A stretch of DNA of 64,000 bases from Flammeovirgaceae bacterium 311 (GTDB taxonomy: Bacteria; Bacteroidota; Bacteroidia; Cytophagales; Cyclobacteriaceae), in assembly GCA_000597885.1 (NCBI GenBank), contig CP004371.1, positions 4,679,001 to 4,743,000 on the forward strand, given 5' to 3'. Position numbers and translations under genes: made by a program. Position 1 is the stretch's first letter; each line of letters begins with the position of its first letter. The notes under the pieces are model-generated. The model had not been told where the DNA came from. It did no database searches and saw nothing but the letters and a program-made list of their open reading frames with translations. Positions 17,882 to 25,418 of the stretch are shown here, in pieces.

Positions 17882-18778
17882 TTATTCCTTAATTGCCCCG
17901 GGTACAATTACCTTCAGGCATTGAGGAATAACTTTTACCTCCAGTGTTTTATCCATTTGCAGAAATTCACCGTCCAGGTGCATGCAGTCACTCTTGTTGC
18001 AGCTTATCCTGATATGCTCGCCACGCAGAATTTCCATGTACTCACTCTGGTGCATGCTGCGCTGAAAAAGCCTTAAACCCATGGGTAGCGACATCAGTGC
18101 CGGAAAAGGCCGTAACAGGCAAAGATCTATCAGACCATCCTGAATATTGGCCTCTGGTGATATATATGCGTTGTTACCATACTGGCCGGCATTGGCCAGG
18201 GTTACTAAGAAGCATTTTCTGCGAAGCTTTTTGCCATCAATTTCTATAGCATACCGCTGTGGCGAAAAGTTCACGAACTCCTGCACGGCTAGGCGCACAT
18301 AGCTGCCAAAACCCCGTTGGTTACCGCCTGCAAACAATTTACCAATGTGGGCATCGAAGCCCATGCCAGCGGTGCAAAAGAAGGGCCGGCCATTGGCCAG
18401 GGCGCCATCTATGATCATGGTATGCTGTTCGTTGAGCAGCTGCAGTGCAGCAGTGGTATTTATCGGTATGCCCAGGTGCCTGGCCAGGCCATTGCCAGAA
18501 CCAAAGGGAATGATGCCCAGGGCTGTCTGGGTGTGGAGCACACCGGCAGCAACTTCATTTACCGTACCATCGCCCCCTACGGCTACCACGGCGGCAGCAC
18601 CGGCCTCGGCAGCAGCTCGGGCAAGCTCAGTGGCATGCAGCGGGCGCTCCGTAAGGGCTACTGTATGGGTGTAGCGGCTGCTGTCTAACAGCTCTTCTGC
18701 CAGTTGCGGCACCCGCTCTTTTTTGCGCGTACCGCTTATGGGATTCATGATCAGAACAATGTGTTTTTTTTGTGTCAA
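17882..18778 (-). CDS. Diacylglycerol kinase family lipid kinase (YegS/DagK-like)
   Basis: ATP-dependent lipid kinase of the DAGK catalytic family. The nucleotide-binding motif GGDGTVNEVAAG, the N-terminal MNPISG strand-loop, and PFGSGNGLARHLGIP are all present; the C-terminal beta-sandwich ends in MHLDGEF. Start choice: an ATG at 18892 would give 336 aa, but the extra 38 residues are unlike the family and overlap a consensus promoter at 18813-18843. The in-frame TTG at 18778 gives 298 aa, the usual size, with MNPISG at about residue 11. An ATG at 18748 is also possible but would begin inside the first conserved strand. The exact lipid substrate is unknown. Confidence 0.88.
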   Translation of the reverse strand: MTQKKHIVLIMNPISGTRKKERVPQLAEELLDSSRYTHTVALTERPLHATELARAAAEAGAAAVVAVGGDGTVNEVAAGVLHTQTALGIIPFGSGNGLARHLGIPINTTAALQLLNEQHTMIIDGALANGRPFFCTAGMGFDAHIGKLFAGGNQRGFGSYVRLAVQEFVNFSPQRYAIEIDGKKLRRKCFLVTLANAGQYGNNAYISPEANIQDGLIDLCLLRPFPALMSLPMGLRLFQRSMHQSEYMEILRGEHIRISCNKSDCMHLDGEFLQMDKTLEVKVIPQCLKVIVPGAIKE

Positions 18779-18812
18779 AGCTGCTGTTTCAGTGGGAACT
18801 TTGCTGTAGCTG

Positions 18813-18843
18813 CAAACGTATAATACATTGTATAGACGGCAAA
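18813..18843 (-). promoter_or_regulatory. Consensus Bacteroidota promoter for the lipid kinase gene
   Basis: Read on the minus strand: TTTG (18840-18843), a 19-nt spacer, then TACGTTTG (18813-18820). This is an exact TTTG-N19-TAnnTTTG. The expected transcript start, near 18808, leaves a leader of about 30 nt before the TTG at 18778. Confidence 0.7.
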
Positions 18844-18957
18844 ATTTGTCGTATATTTGTTTAAATCTATTTATTAACCTCTTTGCTTGCACTTTTGGCC
18901 TGTTTAGTCGGTACGCCGGCGGCAGGCCTTTTTTTTTGCGTAATAGCAGGCAAATAG

Positions 18958-19920
18958 CTAGAAATCACTCACCCCATCGCTTTCCTGGATCACGGGTGCT
19001 GCATAGTCTACTACCCGTATGGTGGCTACGTAGCGAACGCCCAGCCAGGGGGCGGCGTTTTCGTAAGCTTGTTTTTCAGTGATCGCGCTATCCTCCAGCT
19101 TGTGCATAAAGCTACCGCCTTTGGCAATGCCGGGGGTGGCGGTCATTTCGGCTACATTCCCAATCATGTGCACCATGCCGGCTTTGTTGCTGGGGCCATC
19201 CGATACAGCTTTTGGAAATTCAGGCGCCAGGTAAAAGTCGTATGGCAGCTCGGCTACTACCTGAAACTGCGGTATGCGGGCGCCAACAATATCTTTTTTA
19301 AATCTTGAAAAAGAAGGGCGCGGCTCATCCAGCTGCTTATAGGCCTGCTCCGGGTTCAGGGAATTGCCTCCTTTTTTAAGGTATTTTTTTTGGCCGTAGG
19401 GGTATTTATCCAGCTTCAGCTTACCGGCCGCTGCTGCCACCCATTCTTCTTCGGTGGGGAGGCGGTATTGTACCACCACCTGTTTGCCCGGAATTCCCAG
19501 TTTTGCCAGCTGCTCTGGCTGGTTCATTATTTGCGATACCACCACGGAGCGCCAGCGCGCATAGGCCTGCGCCTGCTCGTAGCTAATACCCACCACCGGA
19601 AAAAGCTGGTATTCTTTTTCGCGCAGGTATTTAGTGGTAAGCTCTATGCTGGTGGTTTGTGGCTGCGATAAATTACGCTGAAACCAGACAGAGGTATCGG
19701 GGAGCATGGTTCTGTGGTAAGCTTTGCCGGAATCGCGCTCCACATAGAATAAAAATTCTCGCCAGTGAACGTTGGCTACTTCGGTTTTATCAATGTAAAG
19801 AGTATCCATAAACTGGATGGTGCCGGGAGGCGGGGGTAGGGGCGCCTGTTGTGCTGAAGCGGCTGTACAGATGCTTCCAAGCATCATTACGGCCAGGAGT
19901 ATGGTTTTGAAATGTGGCAT
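18958..19920 (-). CDS. Exported SUMF1/formylglycine-generating-enzyme-like protein
   Basis: 320 aa with signal peptide (MPHFKTILLAVMMLGS...ASAQ). The body matches the FGE-sulfatase/SUMF1 fold: the opening strand FMDTLYIDKTEVANVHWREF, VVGISYEQAQAYARWRS, RLPTEEEWVAAAAG, HMIGNVAEMTATPGIAKGGSF and a C-terminal GVRYVATIRV. In Bacteroidota this fold also occurs in the gliding/type IX proteins GldK and GldJ. This copy is shorter and not beside gldLMN, so I do not call it GldK. The paired cysteines of true formylglycine-generating enzymes are not visible, so an enzymatic role is doubtful. Divergent from yebC. Confidence 0.85.
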   Translation of the reverse strand: MPHFKTILLAVMMLGSICTAASAQQAPLPPPPGTIQFMDTLYIDKTEVANVHWREFLFYVERDSGKAYHRTMLPDTSVWFQRNLSQPQTTSIELTTKYLREKEYQLFPVVGISYEQAQAYARWRSVVVSQIMNQPEQLAKLGIPGKQVVVQYRLPTEEEWVAAAAGKLKLDKYPYGQKKYLKKGGNSLNPEQAYKQLDEPRPSFSRFKKDIVGARIPQFQVVAELPYDFYLAPEFPKAVSDGPSNKAGMVHMIGNVAEMTATPGIAKGGSFMHKLEDSAITEKQAYENAAPWLGVRYVATIRVVDYAAPVIQESDGVSDF

Positions 19921-20019
19921 AGACCTTTATAGAACGCACCCAATATATGTTTGTAGTATTGATTTGCAAAAAACCTGGATGAAAAGTGGCTTGTATATTA
20001 CAAGATTGGGCTAATTTCG

Positions 20020-20027
20020 TAAATTTG
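20020..20027 (+). promoter_or_regulatory. Probable -7 promoter box of yebC
   Basis: TAAATTTG followed by C matches TAnnTTTG exactly, 20 nt upstream of the yebC ATG; a clear -33 box is not visible. A second exact match (TATGTTTG) lies at 19946-19953. Confidence 0.45.
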
Positions 20028-20046
20028 CAACGCAAAATATTACGTA

Positions 20047-20763
20047 ATGGGAAGAGCGTTTGAATACCGTAAGGCGCGCAAAATGAAGCGCTGGTCATCG
20101 ATGGCCAAAGCCTTTACCCGCATTGGGAAAGATATTGTGATGGCGATCAAAGAGGGCGGTCCTGATCCGGAATCCAACTCCAGGCTGCGGGCTGTATTGC
20201 AAAACGCCAAAGCAGCCAACATGCCAAAAGATAATGTTGAGCGTGCCCTGAAGCGTGCAACCGATAAAGATACTTCTAATTACGAGGAAAAGGTGTTTGA
20301 AGGCTATGCACCCCACGGCATTGCCATTTTGATCGAAACTGCTACCGATAATAATAACCGTACTGTGGCTAACATTCGCAGCCATTTTAACAGAACCGGC
20401 GGTAATCTGGGCACCAGTGGATCGGTAGATTTTATGTTTGAGCATAAATGCCATTTTAAAATTGCCAATACCGGCCAGGATATTGAAGAGCTGGAGCTGG
20501 AAATGATCGATTATGGGGTAGATGAAATTTATGCCGATGAAGATGGTATTATGCTCTATGCTCCTTTCACAGAGTATGGCCATGTGCTGAAGGCAATTGA
20601 AGACCGTCAGTTTGAGGTGCTAAGCTCTGGATTTGACCGGTTCCCGATGGATACAAAAGAACTTACTGAAGAACAGCGTGCCGATGTAGAAAAGCTACTG
20701 GAAAGACTGGAAGAAGATGATGACGTGCAGCACGTATACCACAACATGAAGGAAGAAGAGTAG
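20047..20763 (+). CDS. YebC/PmpR family protein
   Basis: 238-aa cytoplasmic protein of the TACO1/YebC family. The hallmark N-terminus MGRAFEYRKARKMKRWSSMA, the motif ARK..FTRIGKDI, GPDPESNSRLRAVLQNAKA, MPKDNVERALKRA and YEGYAPHGIAILIE-type core (EGYAPHGIAILIETATDN) are present over the full expected length. Family members act as transcriptional regulators and, by recent work, help ribosomes through polyproline-type stalls. ATG start. Monocistronic, ending before an unusually long palindromic terminator. Confidence 0.95.
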   Translation: MGRAFEYRKARKMKRWSSMAKAFTRIGKDIVMAIKEGGPDPESNSRLRAVLQNAKAANMPKDNVERALKRATDKDTSNYEEKVFEGYAPHGIAILIETATDNNNRTVANIRSHFNRTGGNLGTSGSVDFMFEHKCHFKIANTGQDIEELELEMIDYGVDEIYADEDGIMLYAPFTEYGHVLKAIEDRQFEVLSSGFDRFPMDTKELTEEQRADVEKLLERLEEDDDVQHVYHNMKEEE

Positions 20764-20802
20764 ACAGGACTTCTGGATCAGAAGCCTGTACTGCTAGAAT
20801 GG

Positions 20803-20874
20803 TTACACAACATCTATAAAATAGAAACCCCAGCCTTATCAGCCGGGGGTTTCTATTTTATAGATGTTGTGTAA
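20803..20874. terminator. Perfect 29-bp inverted repeat / bidirectional terminator after yebC
   Basis: Left arm 20803-20831 (TTACACAACATC...AACCCC) and right arm 20846-20874 (GGGGTTTCTATT...GTGTAA) are exact reverse complements over 29 bp with a 14-nt loop. The inner AAACCCC/GGGGTTT stem followed by CTATTTTA looks like a terminator, but the symmetry extends about 20 bp beyond what termination needs. Confidence 0.75.
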
Positions 20875-20943
20875 AAAATACAACCGATGCAGCCTATTGT
20901 GTGTCTTCTTATGAAAGCAGGTAGTAATATCAACTTATGAGAT

Positions 20944-21411
20944 ATGAGAAGACTTTTAGCACTCATTTTTAGTCTTGTAATATTTTGTTCTTGTGAGAAA
21001 GAACCTCATTGGAGGCAGGAAACCTTAAATCATGAATTGCTTATATCTTTTCCAGATACTTATACTGGCACAGGTATCTATCAGGGCAGAGAAGGCAATG
21101 TATTTAGTAAAGTACGCAATGATTCATCATCTGTCTTTCGGTATACTTTCTGTGGGCAGCAATTTTGTGCTCCATATGGGAATATATTAAATGCTGATTC
21201 TGTCTATTATATACAAGAATGGGCAATAATAGAACTGGATGAATCTACAGGTTTAAACAACGGTGGTCTATTCTATTACAGTTCAGAAAGTGGCATAGGG
21301 AAATTCTATTGGAAGAATGAAGGTGTGTATAAAGAATCTTTATTGGTCGAATATGATCCTTCTTTATATAATGAAGTCATTGATGTACTTAAAACCATAA
21401 GGAGAAAATAG
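20944..21411 (+). CDS. Hypothetical lipoprotein, A+T-rich
   Basis: 155 aa. Signal segment MRRLLALIFSLVIFCSC with a lipobox cysteine at about residue 17, then a soluble mostly beta domain (LLISFPDTYTGTGIYQGREG, FYYSSESGIGKFYWKNEG). No family recognised. The gene is visibly richer in A and T than its neighbours, with many AAT, TTA and ATA codons, and follows the 29-bp palindrome, so it may be a recent acquisition. It is monocistronic with no clear terminator behind it. Confidence 0.75.
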   Translation: MRRLLALIFSLVIFCSCEKEPHWRQETLNHELLISFPDTYTGTGIYQGREGNVFSKVRNDSSSVFRYTFCGQQFCAPYGNILNADSVYYIQEWAIIELDESTGLNNGGLFYYSSESGIGKFYWKNEGVYKESLLVEYDPSLYNEVIDVLKTIRRK

Positions 21412-21544
21412 TTATGTGCAGAACAACACATACTGCTGGCAGCTCCTCTGGCATAGGAGATCCAGGTGCAGATATTTTTCTTCCCCTCATTAACAATTCC
21501 CAGTGAAGGCTGTCAGCTACTAGCAGCAAAACGTTAGTTGGCGT

Positions 21545-21892
21545 TTATTGCAGGTTTAGCTGCTTTTTCACCTTTGCAGGCAACTTGTCCTTTACCAGCT
21601 GATAGGAGTGGAGGATGTATCGCTCCCATGCTTCGGGGCTTAGGCTGTTGGCATTTTCAATCAATACCCATTTATAGCGAGCCAAGTAGGGGGCCGGGCT
21701 AATCCCAGCCAGGGTGGTAAGCTGGCCAAATGCTTCGTCTGTTACCTTTAGCGAAGCAGAAAAGGGCTGGTCCAGGCCAGTAACGCAAAACATCTTGCCG
21801 CCGATCAGAAAGCAAAGATCTTTTTCCCACTTTACATCTTCGGTTACGCCGGGCAGCTGCAGGCAGAAGCTGCGCAATTTTTCTATATCCAT
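21545..21892 (-). CDS. MmcQ/YjbR family protein
   Basis: 115-aa cytoplasmic protein of the CyaY-like MmcQ/YjbR fold. Typical features: start MDIEKLRSFCLQLPGVTEDV, WEKDLCFLIGGKMFCV, SLKV-x-x-x-F, APYLARYKWVLIEN, and the C-terminal helix YQLVKDKLP. Members are annotated as possible DNA-binding proteins, but biochemical function is largely unproven. The ATG lies 8 nt downstream of the VOC gene stop on the same strand, so the two form an operon. Confidence 0.88.
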   Translation of the reverse strand: MDIEKLRSFCLQLPGVTEDVKWEKDLCFLIGGKMFCVTGLDQPFSASLKVTDEAFGQLTTLAGISPAPYLARYKWVLIENANSLSPEAWERYILHSYQLVKDKLPAKVKKQLNLQ

Positions 21893-21900
21893 CCCGGCTC

Positions 21901-22311
21901 TTAGCTGGAGAGTTGGCAGTTCAGCATCCAGTGCACGCCAAATTTATCGGTGAGCATGCCAAAGCGCGACCCCCAGAAGGTATTCTCCAGTGGCATACTA
22001 ACCTGACCACCCTCAGCCAGCTTATTGAAAATTGCATCCTGCTCTTCGGTATCCTGGAAGGCCAGGTTGAAGGTAACAGTATTGCCTTTGATGACCTGGT
22101 GCTGCGGGGAGCCGTCGGAACCCATCATGTGTACGGGAGCAGCCTCCAGCTCCATGTGCATGATTTTATCTTTGTAGGCATCCGGTACAGGCATGGGGGA
22201 GTCGCCAAAGCGCTGAATAATGCTGATCTTTCCCCCGAAACAATTTTGGTAAAATTGGAAGGCTTCCTCACAGTTTCCATCGAAGGTGAGGTAGGGATTG
22301 AAGGAATGCAT
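21901..22311 (-). CDS. VOC family protein (PhnB-like)
   Basis: 136 aa, vicinal-oxygen-chelate fold of the PhnB/YjdN type. MHSFNPYLTFDGNCEEAFQF at the start, YQNCFGGKI, a KIMHMELE strand, SDGSPQ loop and a C-terminal WGSRFGMLTDKFGVHWML. Such proteins often occur with MmcQ/YjbR genes in Bacteroidota as small stress or unknown-function pairs. No substrate can be named. First gene of a two-gene minus-strand unit. Confidence 0.9.
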   Translation of the reverse strand: MHSFNPYLTFDGNCEEAFQFYQNCFGGKISIIQRFGDSPMPVPDAYKDKIMHMELEAAPVHMMGSDGSPQHQVIKGNTVTFNLAFQDTEEQDAIFNKLAEGGQVSMPLENTFWGSRFGMLTDKFGVHWMLNCQLSS

Positions 22312-22396
22312 AGGCAGTATTTATTTTAGCACACATATTTATAACTTTTTCAGCCAAAAAAGTGCCTGAAGCAAAGCCTAAGATTTGAAATACCAA

Positions 22397-23392
22397 TTAT
22401 TTATTGGCCAATGCAAATTTTCTCGGGCTTATCCCATACTGCTTTTTGTAGGCAGTAGAAAAATGTTGGGGGTTAGCATATCCAAGGGCATCGGCGGCTT
22501 CGCTCACGCTAAGGCCGCCCTCCAGCATGAGCAGGCGGGCATGTTCCATGCGTAGTTTTTGGATGTAGCCAAAGACGGTGGTGTTGAACAGCTGTTTAAA
22601 GCCCTTTTTCAGGGTGAACTCATTCAGGCCAAATTCGCGGCCCAGGCTTGCAAGGCTTAGCTCCTGCTGCAGGTAATGGCGGTGCAGGTATTCCCGCAGG
22701 GCATAAAGCTTTTCTACATCGTTGCGCCCGGGCAGCTTGCTCAGGGGCATATAGTAGTTTGCGTAGCCATCCAGCAGGAGGCAGAGCAGCTCTGTTATTT
22801 TCGCCTCCTGGTATAAGCGGCGGGTGTTTCCCTGCAGGCTGCAGTGCTTCATATCGGCAATTACTGCCTGCATGTCGGGGGTAATGCTTAGGGGCTGCGG
22901 GCTGGCAGCAAACGCTTCTTTTTTCTCCAGTTTGGAGAGCAGCTTATTTCCCATAGGCGTGCTCTCATCCAGGAAGCGGCAAAGATGTTCAGGCTTCAGG
23001 CTTAGGTGAAACATCTCCAGCCGATCTCCTGCTTTTACCACATGGTGCCCTCCCGGCTCTGATGTTAAGATCAGGTTGTGGCGGCCAGGCTGCATGTCCA
23101 GCGGATTCGACAGGCAGTTAAACTGCGTAAACAGATGCCCCTTCAGCTGCAGGTTGATATTGATATCGTCGGAGTGGGTTTTGTCCTCGAAGCGTAGATC
23201 GTATTTACCTACCTCCCATTGAACCTGAGAAATGTGTAGTCCAGGCAGGAATGAGCTCTGTAGTCCTACTACCCCAATTTGTTGATTCACCACCTGTGCA
23301 TGAGGGTTTACACCTGTAGGCTGTGCACTCCGGGTTTGTTGGCCTACAAGCTCCTGCATGATGTTTTCGAATGATATATCCTGGGGGTGCAT
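22397..23392 (-). CDS. AraC family transcriptional regulator
   Basis: 331 aa. The N-terminal about 220 residues form a ligand/dimer domain with no recognised specificity. The C-terminal about 100 residues hold the two helix-turn-helix motifs of AraC/XylS (LSLASLGREFGLNEFTLKKG and LSVSEAADALGYANPQHFST followed by AYKKQYGISPRKFA). Transcribed divergently from the cytochrome c/cupin genes across a 95-nt gap that contains a strong direct-repeat operator candidate, so it probably controls itself and that operon. Confidence 0.92.
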   Translation of the reverse strand: MHPQDISFENIMQELVGQQTRSAQPTGVNPHAQVVNQQIGVVGLQSSFLPGLHISQVQWEVGKYDLRFEDKTHSDDININLQLKGHLFTQFNCLSNPLDMQPGRHNLILTSEPGGHHVVKAGDRLEMFHLSLKPEHLCRFLDESTPMGNKLLSKLEKKEAFAASPQPLSITPDMQAVIADMKHCSLQGNTRRLYQEAKITELLCLLLDGYANYYMPLSKLPGRNDVEKLYALREYLHRHYLQQELSLASLGREFGLNEFTLKKGFKQLFNTTVFGYIQKLRMEHARLLMLEGGLSVSEAADALGYANPQHFSTAYKKQYGISPRKFALANK

Positions 23393-23399
23393 ACAATAT

Positions 23400-23435
23400 T
23401 CCGTTTTGCGTAGGTGGTGCTCCGTTTGGCGTAGG
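23400..23435. promoter_or_regulatory. Candidate AraC-type operator: 15-bp direct repeat at 21-bp spacing
   Basis: TCCGTTTTGCGTAGG (23400-23414) and TCCGTTTGGCGTAGG (23421-23435) differ at one base and are 21 bp apart start-to-start, two helical turns. This is the arrangement used by AraC-family activators. It lies between the divergent AraC gene and the cytochrome gene. Confidence 0.6.
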
Positions 23436-23487
23436 GGCCTGCAGGGAGTAAAGATTTAGTTTTGTTGTAAAATTAAATCTAAATAAA

Positions 23488-24363
23488 ATGCTAAGAAAAA
23501 TTTTTAGATGGGCGGCAATTATTTCGTGTGGACTGCTGGCCCTGCTGGTGGTAGTGTATGCGGTAGCCCATTTTAGATTAGCATGGCAGCAACAGCAGGT
23601 AATGGAGGTGGCTGTTCAATCGCTTGAAATACCCACAGACAGTGCAGCCATTGCCAGAGGGTCTCACCTGGCAGCCATCAAGGGTTGTGCAGAATGTCAT
23701 GGTGATGATGGCAGCGGAAAAATAATGCTGGATGACCCGGCCATGGGATTGATCGCAGCCTCTAACCTGACCAGAGGCAGGGGTGGTCTGCCCCAAAGTT
23801 ACACCAATACCGACTGGGTGCGGGCGCTTAAACATGGCTTAGGGGCAGATGGTACTCCCCTGCTGGTAATGCCTTCGTAGGAAACTACCCTGCTCTCTGC
23901 AGAGGATATGAGTGCTATTATTGCTTACTACAATGCATTGCCTCCTGTAGATAAGCAGTCCCCGCAAATGTCGCCTGGCCCGCTGCTAAAAGTACTTACG
24001 CTCTTTGGCACAGTTCCCCTGTTTCCTGCGCATGAAATTGATCATCAGCGCACACTTACTGCCAGTGTGGTGCCAGTAGTTGGAGCCGCCTATGGACAGT
24101 ACCTGGCCATCTCCTGTACCGGCTGCCATGGCCCCAATATGAAAGGCATGGAGGCGCCTGCTCCCGGCATGATGGCCAGGCCAGATGTTACAGCCAGTGG
24201 TAATGTAGGGAAATGGTCTGAAGAAGAATTCATCAAAGCGCTGCGCACGGGTGTAACGCCGGAGGGAAAAGAGCTGAAGCAGCAGGACATGCCCTGGCAG
24301 ATGACTGCCCGCTATACCGATGCTGAATTAAAATCGCTTTACCAATACCTAAAATCTATCTAA
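23488..24363 (+). pseudogene. Diheme cytochrome c gene interrupted by an in-frame TAG
   Basis: Two open frames, 23488-23880 (130 aa) and 23908-24363 (151 aa), lie in the same reading frame and are separated only by TAG at 23878-23880. Read through, they give a continuous 291-residue membrane-anchored diheme cytochrome c. It has an N-terminal membrane helix (about 8-30), a first heme site GCAECHGDDGSGK, the conserved LLVMPS-[stop]-ETTLLSAEDMSAIIAYYNALPPVD junction, and a second heme site SCTGCHGPNMKG with a later methionine ligand region (QDMPWQM). The junction matches the usual family stretch around MPS...LS.ED, so the stop replaces one internal residue and nothing else is lost. Either a recent nonsense mutation, a sequencing error, or readthrough. 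Co-directional with the cupin gene 3 nt later. Confidence 0.8.
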
Positions 24364-24366
24364 ATC

Positions 24367-24990
24367 ATGCTAGCTTATATAGTGTCTCCGGCTATGCCGG
24401 AAGCAAAACAATCACTCACGCCGGCAGGCCTGCCCCGAAAAATCAGCTCCTGCTTGGGCGACTACGAAATGGGTTTTATCCATACCCCCGAAGAAATCAA
24501 TGGACAATACCTGGAGGTTGAAGTGTTGATGCAGCCAAAAGGCGGTAACGAGATGCACTATCATACTACATTCGTTGAAGAATTTACAGTAGTAGAGAGC
24601 GTATTGGGCATTCAGGTAGAAAAAGAAATACTGCACCTGCAGCCAGGAGAAATGGCAGTAGCTCCCCTACATAAACTGCACAGATTTTTTAACCCCAGCG
24701 AAACAGCCACAGTCCGTTTCAGGGTAATGGTAAAGCCTGCCCGTTTTTTTGAGGCTACCCTGCGTATTGCCCATGGCCTTGCCAACGATGGCCTGTGCAA
24801 CAAAAAAGGTATTCCAAGGAGCATCTGGCACCTGGCCCTGCTTTTTGAAATGGGCGAAACCTATGTGCCGCTGCTGCCCCACAAATTGCAGACTGGCCTG
24901 TTCAGCGTTTTAGCATGTATAGCACGCGGGTTGGGTAAAGACAAGGAGCTGGAGAAGTATTACAAAGCGCCGGCCACTCTTCAGGAATAG
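24367..24990 (+). CDS. Cupin domain protein
   Basis: 207 aa, cytoplasmic. A single small-barrel cupin occupies about 40-125: EVLMQPKGGNEMHYHTTFVE supplies the first motif with metal-ligand histidines and a glutamate, and LQPGEMAVAPLHKLHRFFNP the second. The C-terminal about 80 residues are helical and hydrophobic (SIWHLALLFEMGE, LFSVLACIARGLG). Substrate unknown. The ATG lies 3 nt after the cytochrome stop, so it is in the AraC-controlled transcript if that operator is real. A terminator follows. Confidence 0.85.
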   Translation: MLAYIVSPAMPEAKQSLTPAGLPRKISSCLGDYEMGFIHTPEEINGQYLEVEVLMQPKGGNEMHYHTTFVEEFTVVESVLGIQVEKEILHLQPGEMAVAPLHKLHRFFNPSETATVRFRVMVKPARFFEATLRIAHGLANDGLCNKKGIPRSIWHLALLFEMGETYVPLLPHKLQTGLFSVLACIARGLGKDKELEKYYKAPATLQE

Positions 24991-25060
24991 CGGTAAAGAA
25001 AATGTCCTGATACAGCTAAAATTTACCTTCTTCTAATCAGAATAAGCAGAAAAAAATATC

Positions 25061-25095
25061 ACAGGCTCAAATTTCTTTATACTAAGCCTGTTTTT
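25061..25095 (+). terminator. Terminator after cupin gene
   Basis: ACAGGCT (25061-25067) pairs with AGCCTGT (25085-25091), followed by TTTT; 17-nt loop. Confidence 0.6.
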
Positions 25096-25265
25096 GGGTT
25101 TAGCGGGTAAAACAGCAGGGTCTCTTCTTAAACGTAGAGGCGCTGCTTTTTTTACTGATAGCACAGGAGTAAACAACAGCTAAAACCATGGTGCGGGCAT
25201 CTAAGTAGAAATACGTATTTATTGTTTTCGGTTTTTCTGCGCATAAAGGCCTGCGTGCGGTAGCC

Positions 25266-25273
25266 TAATTTTG
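25266..25273 (+). promoter_or_regulatory. Possible -7 promoter box
   Basis: TAATTTTG matches TAnnTTTG exactly; no -33 TTTG at 19 nt upstream. It would give a leader of about 140 nt for the gene at 25419. Confidence 0.3.
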
Positions 25274-25418
25274 TGTCACCAACAATGAAATAATTCAGCA
25301 CTGTTATCAGCCTTTCTCCAAACTGCCAGCCGCGGAGGCAACAGGGGCAGCTGATCTGCTGTGCCATTGAAATCTAAATGTACTCACCTCAAATTTTTTA
25401 AAAACATCTATCATCATC

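Larger units (their letters stand above)
24991..25418. other. Intergenic region before the beta-helix lipoprotein gene
   Basis: 428 nt. Contains the cupin terminator and one exact -7 box (25266-25273). A 71-codon minus-strand frame at 25152-25367 is Cys-rich and low-quality and is not called. Confidence 0.5.

Noticed and set aside
18958-19920. Calling the SUMF1-type gene gldK
   Set aside because: The fold is shared, but gldLMN are not adjacent and the protein is shorter; only the family is supported.
25152-25367. Minus-strand 71-codon frame in the gap before the beta-helix lipoprotein
   Set aside because: Cys-rich, no signal or domain features, and the composition looks non-coding.
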